Origin: CAYYJR01 sp964472305
Lineage (GTDB): Bacteria > Armatimonadota > Hebobacteria > CAIYQO01
Assembly: GCA_964472305.1 (NCBI GenBank)
Contig: CAYYJR010000001.1
Span: 248,001 to 312,000, forward strand
Reading direction: 5' to 3'
Length of the DNA stretch: 64,000 nt
Part shown: positions 52,979 to 60,970 of the stretch, piece after piece
How the letters are laid out: every line of letters starts with the position of its first letter
How positions within the stretch are numbered: position 1 is the first letter of the stretch
Translations under genes and position numbers: made by a program
Notes under the pieces: model-generated
The model's input: only the letters and a program-made list of their open reading frames with translations
Told to the model about the DNA's origin: nothing
The model's database searches: none

Positions 52979-53072
52979 CATTTCGGAAAGGGTGGCACAG
53001 AACGAGTGAAGCACTATTGCCACCAGAACGACTGCCCTGCCCGGAAATGAACATAGTTAGAGGAGGGCAGTC
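52979..53072 (+). ncRNA. structured 5' leader of zinc-ribbon gene, copy 2 (candidate cis-regulatory RNA)
   Basis: Hairpin 1: GGTGGC (52991-52996) with GCCACC (53019-53024). Hairpin 2: GACTGCCCT (53030-53038) with AGGGCAGTC (53064-53072), directly before the ATG and overlapping the AGGAGG (53061-53066). Loop sequence CGAGTGAAGCACTAT and the GCCCGGAAA segment are shared with the leader at 4436-4536. Pairing would mask the ribosome site. Confidence 0.7.
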
Positions 53073-53315
53073 ATGCCTGATCAGACATTAACGTGTAGCG
53101 ATTGCCAGTGCCAGTACACTTTCACCGAAGGTGAGCAATCATTCTTCCAGGAGAAGGGTTTCACGCCCCCGACTCGTTGTCCGGATTGTCGTCGCCGCCG
53201 CAAGGCGGAGAAGATGGCCGGCGGCGGTAGTGGCGGCGGCGGTGGCCGCAGCTTCTCCGGCGGTGGTGGCGGTGGCCGTAGCGGCGGTGGCGGCGGTCGC
53301 GATCGTCGTTGGTAA
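53073..53315 (+). CDS. small zinc-ribbon protein (zf-trcl-like), copy 2
   Basis: 80 residues. MPDQTLTCSDCQCQYTFTEG, EKGF and RCPDCRRRRKAEKM share about three quarters of positions with the 4241-4435 protein. Zinc ligands are Cys8, Cys11, Cys36 and Cys39; Cys13 is extra. The tail is a longer Gly/Arg/Ser-rich repeat ending GRDRRW, like the RGG tails of RNA-binding proteins. Same leader and the same downstream order (hairpin, repeat) as copy 1. Confidence 0.93.
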   Translation: MPDQTLTCSDCQCQYTFTEGEQSFFQEKGFTPPTRCPDCRRRRKAEKMAGGGSGGGGGRSFSGGGGGGRSGGGGGRDRRW

Positions 53316-53322
53316 TCCCACG

Positions 53323-53359
53323 AAAAAACGCCCCCCGGTCGTCAACGACCGGGGGGCGT
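53323..53359 (-). terminator. terminator between zinc-ribbon copy 2 and cimA (mainly minus)
   Basis: ACGCCCCCCGGTCGT (53328-53342) and its complement (53345-53359) form a perfect 15-bp stem. On the minus strand the stem is followed by TTTTTT, so it ends cimA transcription; on plus it acts as a 3' hairpin of the zinc-ribbon mRNA. Confidence 0.9.
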
Positions 53360-53408
53360 CTGCATGTCTCGTACACTATATGGAGATAGACGGCGCTATT
53401 TTGTCCCC

Positions 53409-53455
53409 GGGGGTTACCGGAACACGAGAAAGCGGCACCGCATTTCCCGAAGTGC
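53409..53455 (+). repeat. dispersed intergenic repeat, copy D
   Basis: 47 bases matching copy C (52381-52428), same orientation, 1.03 kb away. It lies between the 53323-53359 hairpin and the cimA 3' end. The two copies are direct repeats around the thiamine-binding gene and zinc-ribbon copy 2. Confidence 0.7.
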
Positions 53456-53485
53456 TCGCGGGCTCGCGCCCGCCACTTGCGTCTG

Positions 53486-55069
53486 TTATGCCGGCACCTG
53501 TGCCTGGCGCAATCCGTAATGCAGCGAATCGCACAGCGCTTCCAGGCTGGCGACAATGATGTTGTCGTGCACGCCCACGGTGCACCAGGTGACTCCGCGC
53601 TCGTCCGTGCTTTCCACCAGCACGCGCACCCGCGCCGCCGTGCCCGCGCGCACGTTTACCACACGCACCTTGAAGTCGGTCAGGTGGATGCGGTTGAGCT
53701 GCGGAAAGTGCGGTTCCAGCGCTTTGCGCAACGCGCCGTCCAGCGCGTGCACCGGACCATCGCCGTCGGCCACGGTATGCTGTTCGATCTCGCCGATATT
53801 CACCCGCACGATCGCCTCCGACAGTGCCGGCGCTCCCTGGATTAATCCGCCGACGATGACGCGGAAATCGGTCACCTCGAACAACGGGGCGAAATCGTTC
53901 AGGCAGCGCCGCAGCAGAAGCTCGAACGACGCTTCCGCCGCTTCGAATTCGTATCCTTCGCTCTCCGCCTGCTTTAGCCGCATCAGGATGTGTTGCGTTT
54001 CCGGCGATTTCTTGTCCAGCGTGATGCCCAATAACCGCTGCGCCCGCTCGACTACCGTGCTGCCGCCGGACTGGTCGGAGACCAGCAGGCGCGTGACGTT
54101 GCCCACGAGCTCGGGGGCGATATGCTCATAACTGCGTTTGAGTTTTAACACCGAGTCGATGTGAATCCCACCTTTATGTGCAAACGCGGCATTGCCGACA
54201 TAGGCCTGGTACTCGGGGGGATGCATGTTGGCCACTTCCGCCACGAAGTGTGCGATGTTGTAGATCTGCGTGAGTTGCCCCTCCGGCAACGCGGCATACC
54301 CCATCTTCGTTTCCAGATTGGGGATGATGGCGCACAGGTTGGCGTTGCCGCATCGCTCGCCGTAGCCGTTAATAGTTCCCTGCACCATGCGGGCGCCGTC
54401 CTCGACCGCTTGCAGGCTGATGGCGACGGCCAATTCGGCGTCATTGTGCGCATGGATGCCCAGCGGGATCTTTACCGTACGCTGCACCGCCGCTATCGCC
54501 TCGCGCACCTGCGACGGCAGGCTGCCGCCGTTGGTGTCGCATAGCGCAATCCATTGCGCTCCGCCTCGCTCGGCGGCTCGCAGCGTCGCCAGCGCATAAT
54601 CCGGATTGGCGCGAAAGCCGTCGAAGAAATGCTCGGCGTCGTAAATTACCTCTATTCCGTTGCTGCACAAGAACGCGACGGAATCCTCGATCATGCGCAG
54701 GTTCTCTTCCAGGCTGATGCGCAAGGCTTCGGTGACGTGCAGGTCCCAGCTCTTGCCGAAAATGGCCATCACGCCAACTCCGGTGGCCAGCAGTTGGCGC
54801 AATTGGCGATCGTCGCTGGCGGAGGCATTGCTACGGCAGGTGGAGCCGAAGGCAACCAGCTTGCCATGCGACAGTGGTATCGTGCGCATTGCCTCAAAGA
54901 AATCGAGGTCGCGCTGGTTCGATGGCGAAGGCCATCCCCCCTCGATGTAATCGATTCCCAGGAGATCGAGCTGCTGGGCAATGCGGATCTTGTCCTGCAC
55001 CGAAAAGGCAATGCCCGACGTCTGCGCGCCATCGCGCAGGGTAGTATCAAACAGCAGCACTTTCTCCAA
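53486..55069 (-). CDS. cimA: citramalate synthase
   Basis: 527 residues. A DRE-TIM barrel (about 1-300) begins VLLFDTTLRDGAQTSGIAFS and has IALCDTNGGSLPSQV, LGIHAHNDAELAVA and GTINGYGERCGNANLCAI with the HxH metal ligands; the C-terminal LeuA dimer domain (about 395-520) follows. The length and end match (R)-citramalate synthase, which condenses acetyl-CoA and pyruvate for isoleucine, not isopropylmalate or homocitrate synthase. The start is TTG at 55069 with GGAGGAGG eight bases upstream. Promoter at 55108-55137. No other ilv/leu gene is in the window. Confidence 0.93.
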   Translation of the reverse strand: MEKVLLFDTTLRDGAQTSGIAFSVQDKIRIAQQLDLLGIDYIEGGWPSPSNQRDLDFFEAMRTIPLSHGKLVAFGSTCRSNASASDDRQLRQLLATGVGVMAIFGKSWDLHVTEALRISLEENLRMIEDSVAFLCSNGIEVIYDAEHFFDGFRANPDYALATLRAAERGGAQWIALCDTNGGSLPSQVREAIAAVQRTVKIPLGIHAHNDAELAVAISLQAVEDGARMVQGTINGYGERCGNANLCAIIPNLETKMGYAALPEGQLTQIYNIAHFVAEVANMHPPEYQAYVGNAAFAHKGGIHIDSVLKLKRSYEHIAPELVGNVTRLLVSDQSGGSTVVERAQRLLGITLDKKSPETQHILMRLKQAESEGYEFEAAEASFELLLRRCLNDFAPLFEVTDFRVIVGGLIQGAPALSEAIVRVNIGEIEQHTVADGDGPVHALDGALRKALEPHFPQLNRIHLTDFKVRVVNVRAGTAARVRVLVESTDERGVTWCTVGVHDNIIVASLEALCDSLHYGLRQAQVPA

Positions 55070-55107
55070 ACGACGAACCTCCTCCGGGAAGTATTAGGCA
55101 GGGATTC

Positions 55108-55137
55108 ATTATAACAAATGCGGAAGCACTGTGCCAA
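55108..55137 (-). promoter_or_regulatory. promoter of cimA
   Basis: TTGGCA (55137-55132), 18-bp spacer, TATAAT (55113-55108). Confidence 0.8.
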
Positions 55138-55294
55138 ATGGCGGGTGGGTAAAGCTGTTGCATGGCGACCCGATGCGACCGCATTTATCGATCACCGGGT
55201 GCCAGGTGAATGGGATAGGCCTGCTATGGACAGGAATAACGGAATGTCAATGTTTCGAATCGGCTGCGGCAGAGGCAGTCCGACGTGCTACCGC

Positions 55295-56536
55295 TTACAC
55301 CCGTTCGGTAAATACCAGCAGCGGTACCACCATTTCGTCGTGGGTCAGGCCGCCATGACGGCCAATCATGGCGGTGTGAGGACGGGGCTGGTAATGGTAA
55401 AGCAGGCGACGTCCGTGATGGGGTAGCAGCAGGAAGTCGGCGAGGGCATCTGAAAGCCGGGGATGCAATGGCCCGGCGCCCAGCAGGCCGAGTTGCAACA
55501 TCTGCTGTCGGGTGAGAATGGTCACGTCGTCGATGCGCGCTAACAGCGTACGCGCATATTCCCTCGCTTCCGGCTGGATGAACAGTTGCATTGCCTGTCC
55601 CTCGCCGGCTGGCGGCACGCGAAACAATTGTCGTAACTCCGCCTCGGGCATCAGGTTGATCGCCCGCGCGTCGTCGCCGTCGATGTGACCATGGTCCGCA
55701 ATAATCAGCAGTGCGCTCTCGGCATCCAGTTGCGGGATCACCTGCTCGCGGATCACTGTTGCCAGCATCTGCAGTTCATACGCGTAGGCGGTGGAACCGG
55801 CGCCGTAGGTATGCGCAATGGTATCGAGGGCGGCCCAGTAGAGCAGCAGGCATTGCGGCACCGGCGCGGTCAGTTGTTCGAGCGCGGCGCCGAACAGATC
55901 TCCCAGTGTCGCATACGCGTACGGCGCGCAATCGTGATACACCAGCCGCGACAGACCGCTGCCCGCATACGCGCCGTCCACGTAACCGCCGGAGAGAATA
56001 TCGGCATTACGCAACCGCCGCATCAGCGAGGGGTGGCCAATATATGTCTCCGGCACAAATCCCAATGTTGTCAATTCCAGATGCGGATCTTCCGGTGCGC
56101 GGAAGTTCAGCGTGTTGAAAACCCGCCCGTATTGCGGGAAATACATCAGGAATCCGATCACGCCGTGCTGCGCCGGCGGCAGGCCGGTTACGATGCTGGT
56201 GATGGCCGCCGAGGTGGTGGAAGGGAAGACGGTGGTGAGCGGCATGCGCCAGGTCGGGGCAAGCGCCTTGCCGATGATGGGGCAGCGGGCGATGGCGCGT
56301 TCCAGATTCAACCAGCCCAGCCCGTCAAGCAACAGCACCAACAGCTTGCGCTTGCCGGCCAGCACGGACGCCAATTCCGCGTGCGCGCCCAGTGGCGTGC
56401 CATGTGCGAGGCCAAAGTGCGCCAGCAGTGAATGCGTCAGGTTGATGGTGCTCTGCCCGTCATACGCAGGCTGCACCCACGGCATCTCGCCCGGGAAGCG
56501 ATAACGCGCGATCAGTTGTGCGTATTCGTCCGTCAT
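55295..56536 (-). CDS. alkaline-phosphatase-superfamily phosphodiesterase (nucleotide pyrophosphatase-like)
   Basis: 413 residues, cytoplasmic or without obvious signal peptide. LLVLLLDGLGW (metal Asp), TTVFPSTTSAAITSI (nucleophile Thr), YWAALDTIAHTYG (Asp and His ligands), ADHGHIDGD and RHGGLTHDEMVVPL make up a complete two-metal site of the type I phosphodiesterase/nucleotide pyrophosphatase group. It hydrolyses a phosphodiester or phosphomonoester; substrate unknown. Last gene of a tight run rel-esterase-AlbA_2-this gene, nine bases after the AlbA_2 stop. Confidence 0.87.
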   Translation of the reverse strand: MTDEYAQLIARYRFPGEMPWVQPAYDGQSTINLTHSLLAHFGLAHGTPLGAHAELASVLAGKRKLLVLLLDGLGWLNLERAIARCPIIGKALAPTWRMPLTTVFPSTTSAAITSIVTGLPPAQHGVIGFLMYFPQYGRVFNTLNFRAPEDPHLELTTLGFVPETYIGHPSLMRRLRNADILSGGYVDGAYAGSGLSRLVYHDCAPYAYATLGDLFGAALEQLTAPVPQCLLLYWAALDTIAHTYGAGSTAYAYELQMLATVIREQVIPQLDAESALLIIADHGHIDGDDARAINLMPEAELRQLFRVPPAGEGQAMQLFIQPEAREYARTLLARIDDVTILTRQQMLQLGLLGAGPLHPRLSDALADFLLLPHHGRRLLYHYQPRPHTAMIGRHGGLTHDEMVVPLLVFTERV

Positions 56537-56545
56537 GCGCCGGCA

Positions 56546-57526
56546 TCACCCTTTGTCACTGTTCCCATCGTCACTGTCGCCACGATACGGACCAGTCATC
56601 AATTTGCCCAGGGGCACCTCAAAACTGCGCATGCGCATATTTTCCGCGAAGAGCTGAGCGATGAGGTGCGCCTTGCCGAGTGTCCGGCTGGGACCGGTGG
56701 GCAAGCGCAGGATGATGCGGCGCGATTTGCCGCGGGTGATGGGGCAGGGTTGATCGTCTTTGGGAAAGACGGGGATCGGTCCGGCGCCGTCGCGCAGGTA
56801 GGCATCGAAGCGGTGCATTTGCTCGTTGTTGTAGGCCATCTGCGTGTGCGCGTCGTTGGGACTCCAGGTGATCTCGCCGACGGTCCATCCGGGCAGGTAG
56901 ATGCGTACCAATACGTCGCGTGCGGTGACACTGCCTTCGTTGATCACACCCGCGGACAGCGTATATAGACGATGTGTCTCTCCCACCGACTCCAGTGGTT
57001 CCAGCCGGCAGGTGAAGACCAGCGCCGGTTCACTTTGCCGCCGGCGTACATCCTCCACCTCGTAATGCTCCATTGGTACGCACTCGAAGTTGTACCGCTT
57101 GTAATACCGGTGGAAAGGCACGCACATGTGCGGCGCGCGCATGCTGCGCGGAATGCCGAGTACGAAGTAGGAGAAGAAGGGTTGCTCCGGGTTGGGGATT
57201 TCTTTGATCGACATGCCATCCACGCGCGGGGTGATGCGCGCCTGCAGCGCCGACTCGATCGCTTCTTTGCTGGCCAGCCGGGTATCCACTCCGTCATCGA
57301 TGTGGTGGGGTTTATGGTTTTCCTCGGCGATGCCGATGATGATGATGCCGCCGGCGGAGTTGGCAAAAGCGCAGATATCCTTGGCCAGTTCGTTGCGCCG
57401 CGAATCGGTCCACTCGCCGATAGCACCCGATGCCTTGTATTCCAGCATCAGGTTCTCCTGCTCGCCGTCGGCCAGCGTGGCGCGGATGTCTTTCAGCGTC
57501 CAGTTGATTGCGCGTCGTTGTGGCAT
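56546..57526 (-). CDS. AlbA_2/Schlafen-like domain protein
   Basis: 326 residues. An AlbA_2 domain (about 10-165) has EQENLMLEYKASG, RRNELAKDICAFANSAGGIIIIGIAEEN and the later IPRSM stretch, typical of the DNA/RNA-binding or nuclease-like Schlafen group. The C-terminal half is beta-rich with no named domain. Function unknown. The start at 57526 comes two bases after the esterase stop, implying translational coupling. Upstream in-frame ATGs to 57709 lie within the esterase gene and are not needed. Confidence 0.83.
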   Translation of the reverse strand: MPQRRAINWTLKDIRATLADGEQENLMLEYKASGAIGEWTDSRRNELAKDICAFANSAGGIIIIGIAEENHKPHHIDDGVDTRLASKEAIESALQARITPRVDGMSIKEIPNPEQPFFSYFVLGIPRSMRAPHMCVPFHRYYKRYNFECVPMEHYEVEDVRRRQSEPALVFTCRLEPLESVGETHRLYTLSAGVINEGSVTARDVLVRIYLPGWTVGEITWSPNDAHTQMAYNNEQMHRFDAYLRDGAGPIPVFPKDDQPCPITRGKSRRIILRLPTGPSRTLGKAHLIAQLFAENMRMRSFEVPLGKLMTGPYRGDSDDGNSDKG

Positions 57527-57528
57527 GG

Positions 57529-58251
57529 TTATGCCGTCACTACTCCGAAATGTTTCCGATGAAAGCGCAGTGATTGTTCGATGTGCGTGTCCCAGTATTC
57601 CCAGGTGTGGTTGCCGGGATATTCGCGATAGGTGTGTGCAATACCCAGTGTCGTTAGGTACGCGTGGAAACGACGGTTGTGCTCGACCAGGTGGTCGTCG
57701 ACACCGCAATCGAAGCGCAGCGCGGGCTTGCGTCCGAGACGAGTTGCCAGCGCGAAGCAGTCGTCCTCCGGCGATAGTTCGGCGGAAAAAATCTCTCGCA
57801 TGAATTCGGTCTGCCAGATCGCCTGCAGATCCAGCGCGCCGGAATGCGCGGTCACTGAGCCGAACAACTCCGGGAATTTCAATCCCAGCTTCATCGCGCC
57901 ATAGCCGCCCATGGAGAGTCCGCCGATGCCGCGCCCGGCGGGATCGTCCAGCGTGCGAAAGGTGCGGTCCACGAAACGCACCGAGTCCAGTACATGCGCT
58001 TCGTAATTGCCGATGGACGGCAGGTCGCAGTAAAACGACCGCGCGCCATCGAGCATCACGATCATCAGTCCCAGCTTATCGGCATACCGTTCGATGCTGG
58101 TCCGTCGCTGCCAGATCGTGTAATCGTCAGATAATCCGTGCAGCAAATAGACCACGCGGAAGGGTGCCGCCTGTCCCTCGGGCAATATCACATACATCCC
58201 GCTCTGTTTCACCAGCGGTTGGCTGAAATAGTGCACATGCAGTAATGGCAC
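57529..58251 (-). CDS. esterase D/S-formylglutathione-hydrolase-like esterase
   Basis: 240 residues, alpha/beta hydrolase of the putative esterase (PF00756) type. VVYLLHGLSDDYTIW near the oxyanion hole, GIGGLSMGG with Ser113, then FDCGVDDHL and GNHTWEYW with the acid and histidine of the triad. No signal peptide. It hydrolyses a carboxyl ester or thioester. 72 bp after rel and coupled to AlbA_2. Confidence 0.92.
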   Translation of the reverse strand: MPLLHVHYFSQPLVKQSGMYVILPEGQAAPFRVVYLLHGLSDDYTIWQRRTSIERYADKLGLMIVMLDGARSFYCDLPSIGNYEAHVLDSVRFVDRTFRTLDDPAGRGIGGLSMGGYGAMKLGLKFPELFGSVTAHSGALDLQAIWQTEFMREIFSAELSPEDDCFALATRLGRKPALRFDCGVDDHLVEHNRRFHAYLTTLGIAHTYREYPGNHTWEYWDTHIEQSLRFHRKHFGVVTA

Positions 58252-58323
58252 AGACGTTCCTTCCCGTTTTTCCTGCTCCGGCGCAGACGCTTCATTGTCA
58301 GACTGATCCGGCCAATCAGTCCA

Positions 58324-60573
58324 TTACGCCCCGGCCCGTCGCCGGTGCACGTGGATGATATCGTTGAGCACGTTGATGCGTGCGATGATCTCCTGCAGGT
58401 TGCGCACGCCGCTGGTATCCACCTGCAGAATGATGTTGGCGGCGTGTTTTTTCTGGTCGGAGGTCATCTTCAGCGAGCGAATATTCGTTTTGGTCTCGGA
58501 GAAGATGGAGCCGATATCCGCCATCAGTCCCACGCGATCTAGCGCGATAATCTCCAGGTCGGCCTGGTAGATCCCATGGCCGGAATCCTGCCAGTCCAAC
58601 GTCATCAACCGTTTGGCCTCTTCCGCGTTCTCACGGCTCTTGCGCAGGTTCGGACAATCCATGCGATGAATCGTCACCCCCTTGCCGCGGGTGACGTAGC
58701 CGACGATGGTGTCGCCGGGAATGGGCATGCAGCACTTGGACAGCTTGAACAGCACGCCGTCGATTCCGGAGGCGGGAATTTCGATAGGCAGGCTGCCTTG
58801 CTCCATCGCGCCGTCGTTGCTGGTGCGCAGTTCGTCGAATGATCGCTTGGGCAGATCTTCGCGGATGCGGTGGATCACACCTTCCGCGGTCAGTTCGCCA
58901 TAGCCGACCAGCGCGTAGAGGTCATCTACCGTGCCTAGGTTCACCTTGTTCGCCACGGCCAGCAGCTTCTCCGGGCGCAGGAGTTCTCCAGCGGGCACGC
59001 CCTGGCGACGGCATTCCTCTTCCAGCGCGTGGCGGCCGCGCTGGATGTTCTCATCGCGATTTTGCTTGCGGAACCACGCCTTAATTTTATTGCGCGCGTG
59101 GCTGCTGCCGACGACGGTTAACCAGTCCAGGCTTGGTTTCTGGTTGGCGCGTACGATGATTTCCGCCACATCGCCGTTGGAAAAGTGATAGGTGAGCGGC
59201 ACCAGTCGTCCGTTGACCTTGGCACCGGCACACCGGGCGCCCATATCGGTATGGATGCGATACGCGAAGTCAATGGGGGTGGAACCCGCCGGCAAGTCGA
59301 TAATGTCGCCGGTGGGAGTAAAGACGAAGACCTGGTCTTTGAACAGGTTCACCTTCAACGCGTCGAGCCAGTCCACCTCACTCTTTGCTTCCGCCTGCAT
59401 CTCCAGCAGCGCGCGCAGCCACGTCACCTTCTTCTCAAACTCGACGTCGCGCTCGCCGCCTTCCTTGTAGCGCCAGTGCGCGGCGATGCCCACCTCCGCC
59501 GTACGGTGCATCTCCCAGGTACGAATCTGCACTTCCAGCGGCTGACCGTGCGGGCCCACCACCTTGGTATGCAGCGACTGGTACATGTTGGGCTTGGGCT
59601 TGGCAATGTAGTCGGTGAACATGTTGGGCAGCGGCAGCCACAGGTTGTGCACCTCGCCCAGCGCCGAATAGCACTCCGGCACGGTGTTGACGACAACGCG
59701 GATTGCCTCCAGGTCGAGAATCTGGTTGAAGTCCACTTCCTGGTTTCTGATCTTGTAGTAGATGGAATAGAAATGCTTGGGCCGTCCCACCACCTCCGCC
59801 TCGATGCCCAGTGTGCTCAGTCGATCGGTTAATTGCCGGATAGCGGTGTTGATGACATCCTCGCGCTCCGCGCGTGTGCGGTTCACTTTCGTCTGAATCT
59901 CGCGGTACGCCTCGGGCTCCAGCACGCGCAGCGATAGATCTTCCAGTTCCCACTTAATCTTCCACACGCCCAGGCGGTGTGCGATGGGCGCGAAAATGTG
60001 CATGGTCTCGTCGGCGATGCGCCGTTGATCCGCCTCGGGTAAGAAGCGCAGCGTGCGCATGTTGTGGAATCGGTCGGCCAGTTTAATGAGAATAACGCGG
60101 ATGTCCTTTGCGGTAGCCAGCAGCATCTTGCGCAGGTTCTCCGCCTGGCGCACTTCGCGACTGTGGAAGTGCAGGGTGCCGAGTTTCGTCACTCCCTCCA
60201 CCAGGCTGGCAACCTCGGGGCCGAAGCGCTGTGCCAGGTCCTCGCGCGTGACGGGTGTCACCTCGCCATTGGGGCGCTGCAGCAAGCCGTCTTCAATGGT
60301 GTCGTGCAGCAGCGCGGCGGCAATGGTCGATTCGTCCATTTCGATTTCGGAGAGCACATAGGCGACTTCGAGCGGGTGGATGATGTAGGGTTCGCCGGAC
60401 TTGCGAAGCTGACCGTCGTGGATCTGCGCGGCAAAATCGTAGGCGTTCAGCAACAGCTCGCGATTGAATTCCCGCGTATAATGTTCGACGCGCGCCAATA
60501 CGGTGTTGAACCGTTCGTCCAATCTGCCTTCGAGCTTTGGAATGCCGATACTGAGCATAACGCCTTTGTTCAT
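58324..60573 (-). CDS. rel: bifunctional (p)ppGpp synthetase/hydrolase Rel
   Basis: 749 residues. HD hydrolase (about 50-200, with IIHPLEVA, ALLHDTIEDG and LIKLADRFHNMRTL), synthetase (about 240-355, with GRPKHFYSIYYKI, LDLEAIRVVV and YIAKPKPNMYQSLHT), TGS (about 400-465, FTPTGDIIDLPAGSTPIDFAY), a helical region with the CC motif KLSKCCMPIPGD, and ACT (about 670-745). Both active sites look intact, so it makes and degrades (p)ppGpp in the stringent response. Promoter -10 TATAAT at 60613-60618. It begins the run of four minus-strand genes. Confidence 0.96.
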   Translation of the reverse strand: MNKGVMLSIGIPKLEGRLDERFNTVLARVEHYTREFNRELLLNAYDFAAQIHDGQLRKSGEPYIIHPLEVAYVLSEIEMDESTIAAALLHDTIEDGLLQRPNGEVTPVTREDLAQRFGPEVASLVEGVTKLGTLHFHSREVRQAENLRKMLLATAKDIRVILIKLADRFHNMRTLRFLPEADQRRIADETMHIFAPIAHRLGVWKIKWELEDLSLRVLEPEAYREIQTKVNRTRAEREDVINTAIRQLTDRLSTLGIEAEVVGRPKHFYSIYYKIRNQEVDFNQILDLEAIRVVVNTVPECYSALGEVHNLWLPLPNMFTDYIAKPKPNMYQSLHTKVVGPHGQPLEVQIRTWEMHRTAEVGIAAHWRYKEGGERDVEFEKKVTWLRALLEMQAEAKSEVDWLDALKVNLFKDQVFVFTPTGDIIDLPAGSTPIDFAYRIHTDMGARCAGAKVNGRLVPLTYHFSNGDVAEIIVRANQKPSLDWLTVVGSSHARNKIKAWFRKQNRDENIQRGRHALEEECRRQGVPAGELLRPEKLLAVANKVNLGTVDDLYALVGYGELTAEGVIHRIREDLPKRSFDELRTSNDGAMEQGSLPIEIPASGIDGVLFKLSKCCMPIPGDTIVGYVTRGKGVTIHRMDCPNLRKSRENAEEAKRLMTLDWQDSGHGIYQADLEIIALDRVGLMADIGSIFSETKTNIRSLKMTSDQKKHAANIILQVDTSGVRNLQEIIARINVLNDIIHVHRRRAGA

Positions 60574-60970
60574 CGTCGCACCCGCCGCGATGCGGGGAAC
60601 GATGTGGACTCCATTATACTCGATTTACGCACGGATTGACACTGGCAGTCCGGTGGCGAAAACGCCATACGATTTCAGCGCACGCTATTGGTGTTCCGTC
60701 TCCTGCTGCTCGTGCAAAACGTGGATTTGGACTTCCACGTTTTGCACCCCACGTCCCCAACGACGGGGCCACCAGGAACCCAGAAAAAGTGAAATCGCAT
60801 TGTGCTGATTTGCCCTATTCATCAAAAGACAACAGCAATTTAACAGTTCCACGGCATCGTTCGCGTTGCTCGGTCTATAATGCCCCTCCGAGTGCCGCCT
60901 GCCTTTCGCCTGCTTTTCATTCCCCATGTTTACGCCGCTGCGAGTCATCGGTATACTCGAAACGAAAGCG
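60574..60970. other. rel and propeller divergent intergenic region
   Basis: This 397-bp gap holds the rel promoter (TATAAT 60613-60618, minus, 40 bp before the start), repeat copy B at 60711-60813 and a TATAAT at about 60873-60878 on plus. No gene is seen. Confidence 0.6.
60711..60813 (+). repeat. dispersed intergenic repeat, copy B (matches 4068-4170)
   Basis: The hairpin arms GTGCAAAACGTGGA (60712-60725) and TCCACGTTTTGCAC (60734-60747) are exact complements. The rest has CACCCCACGTCC, CAACGACGGGG, CACCAGGAACCCAGAAAAAG and ATCGCATTGTGC. Inverted relative to copy A. Confidence 0.85.

Noticed and set aside
60926..60970. Longer N-terminus of the secreted propeller protein starting at 60926
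   Set aside because: Adds 15 residues before the signal peptide with no ribosome site; 60971 or later is more likely.
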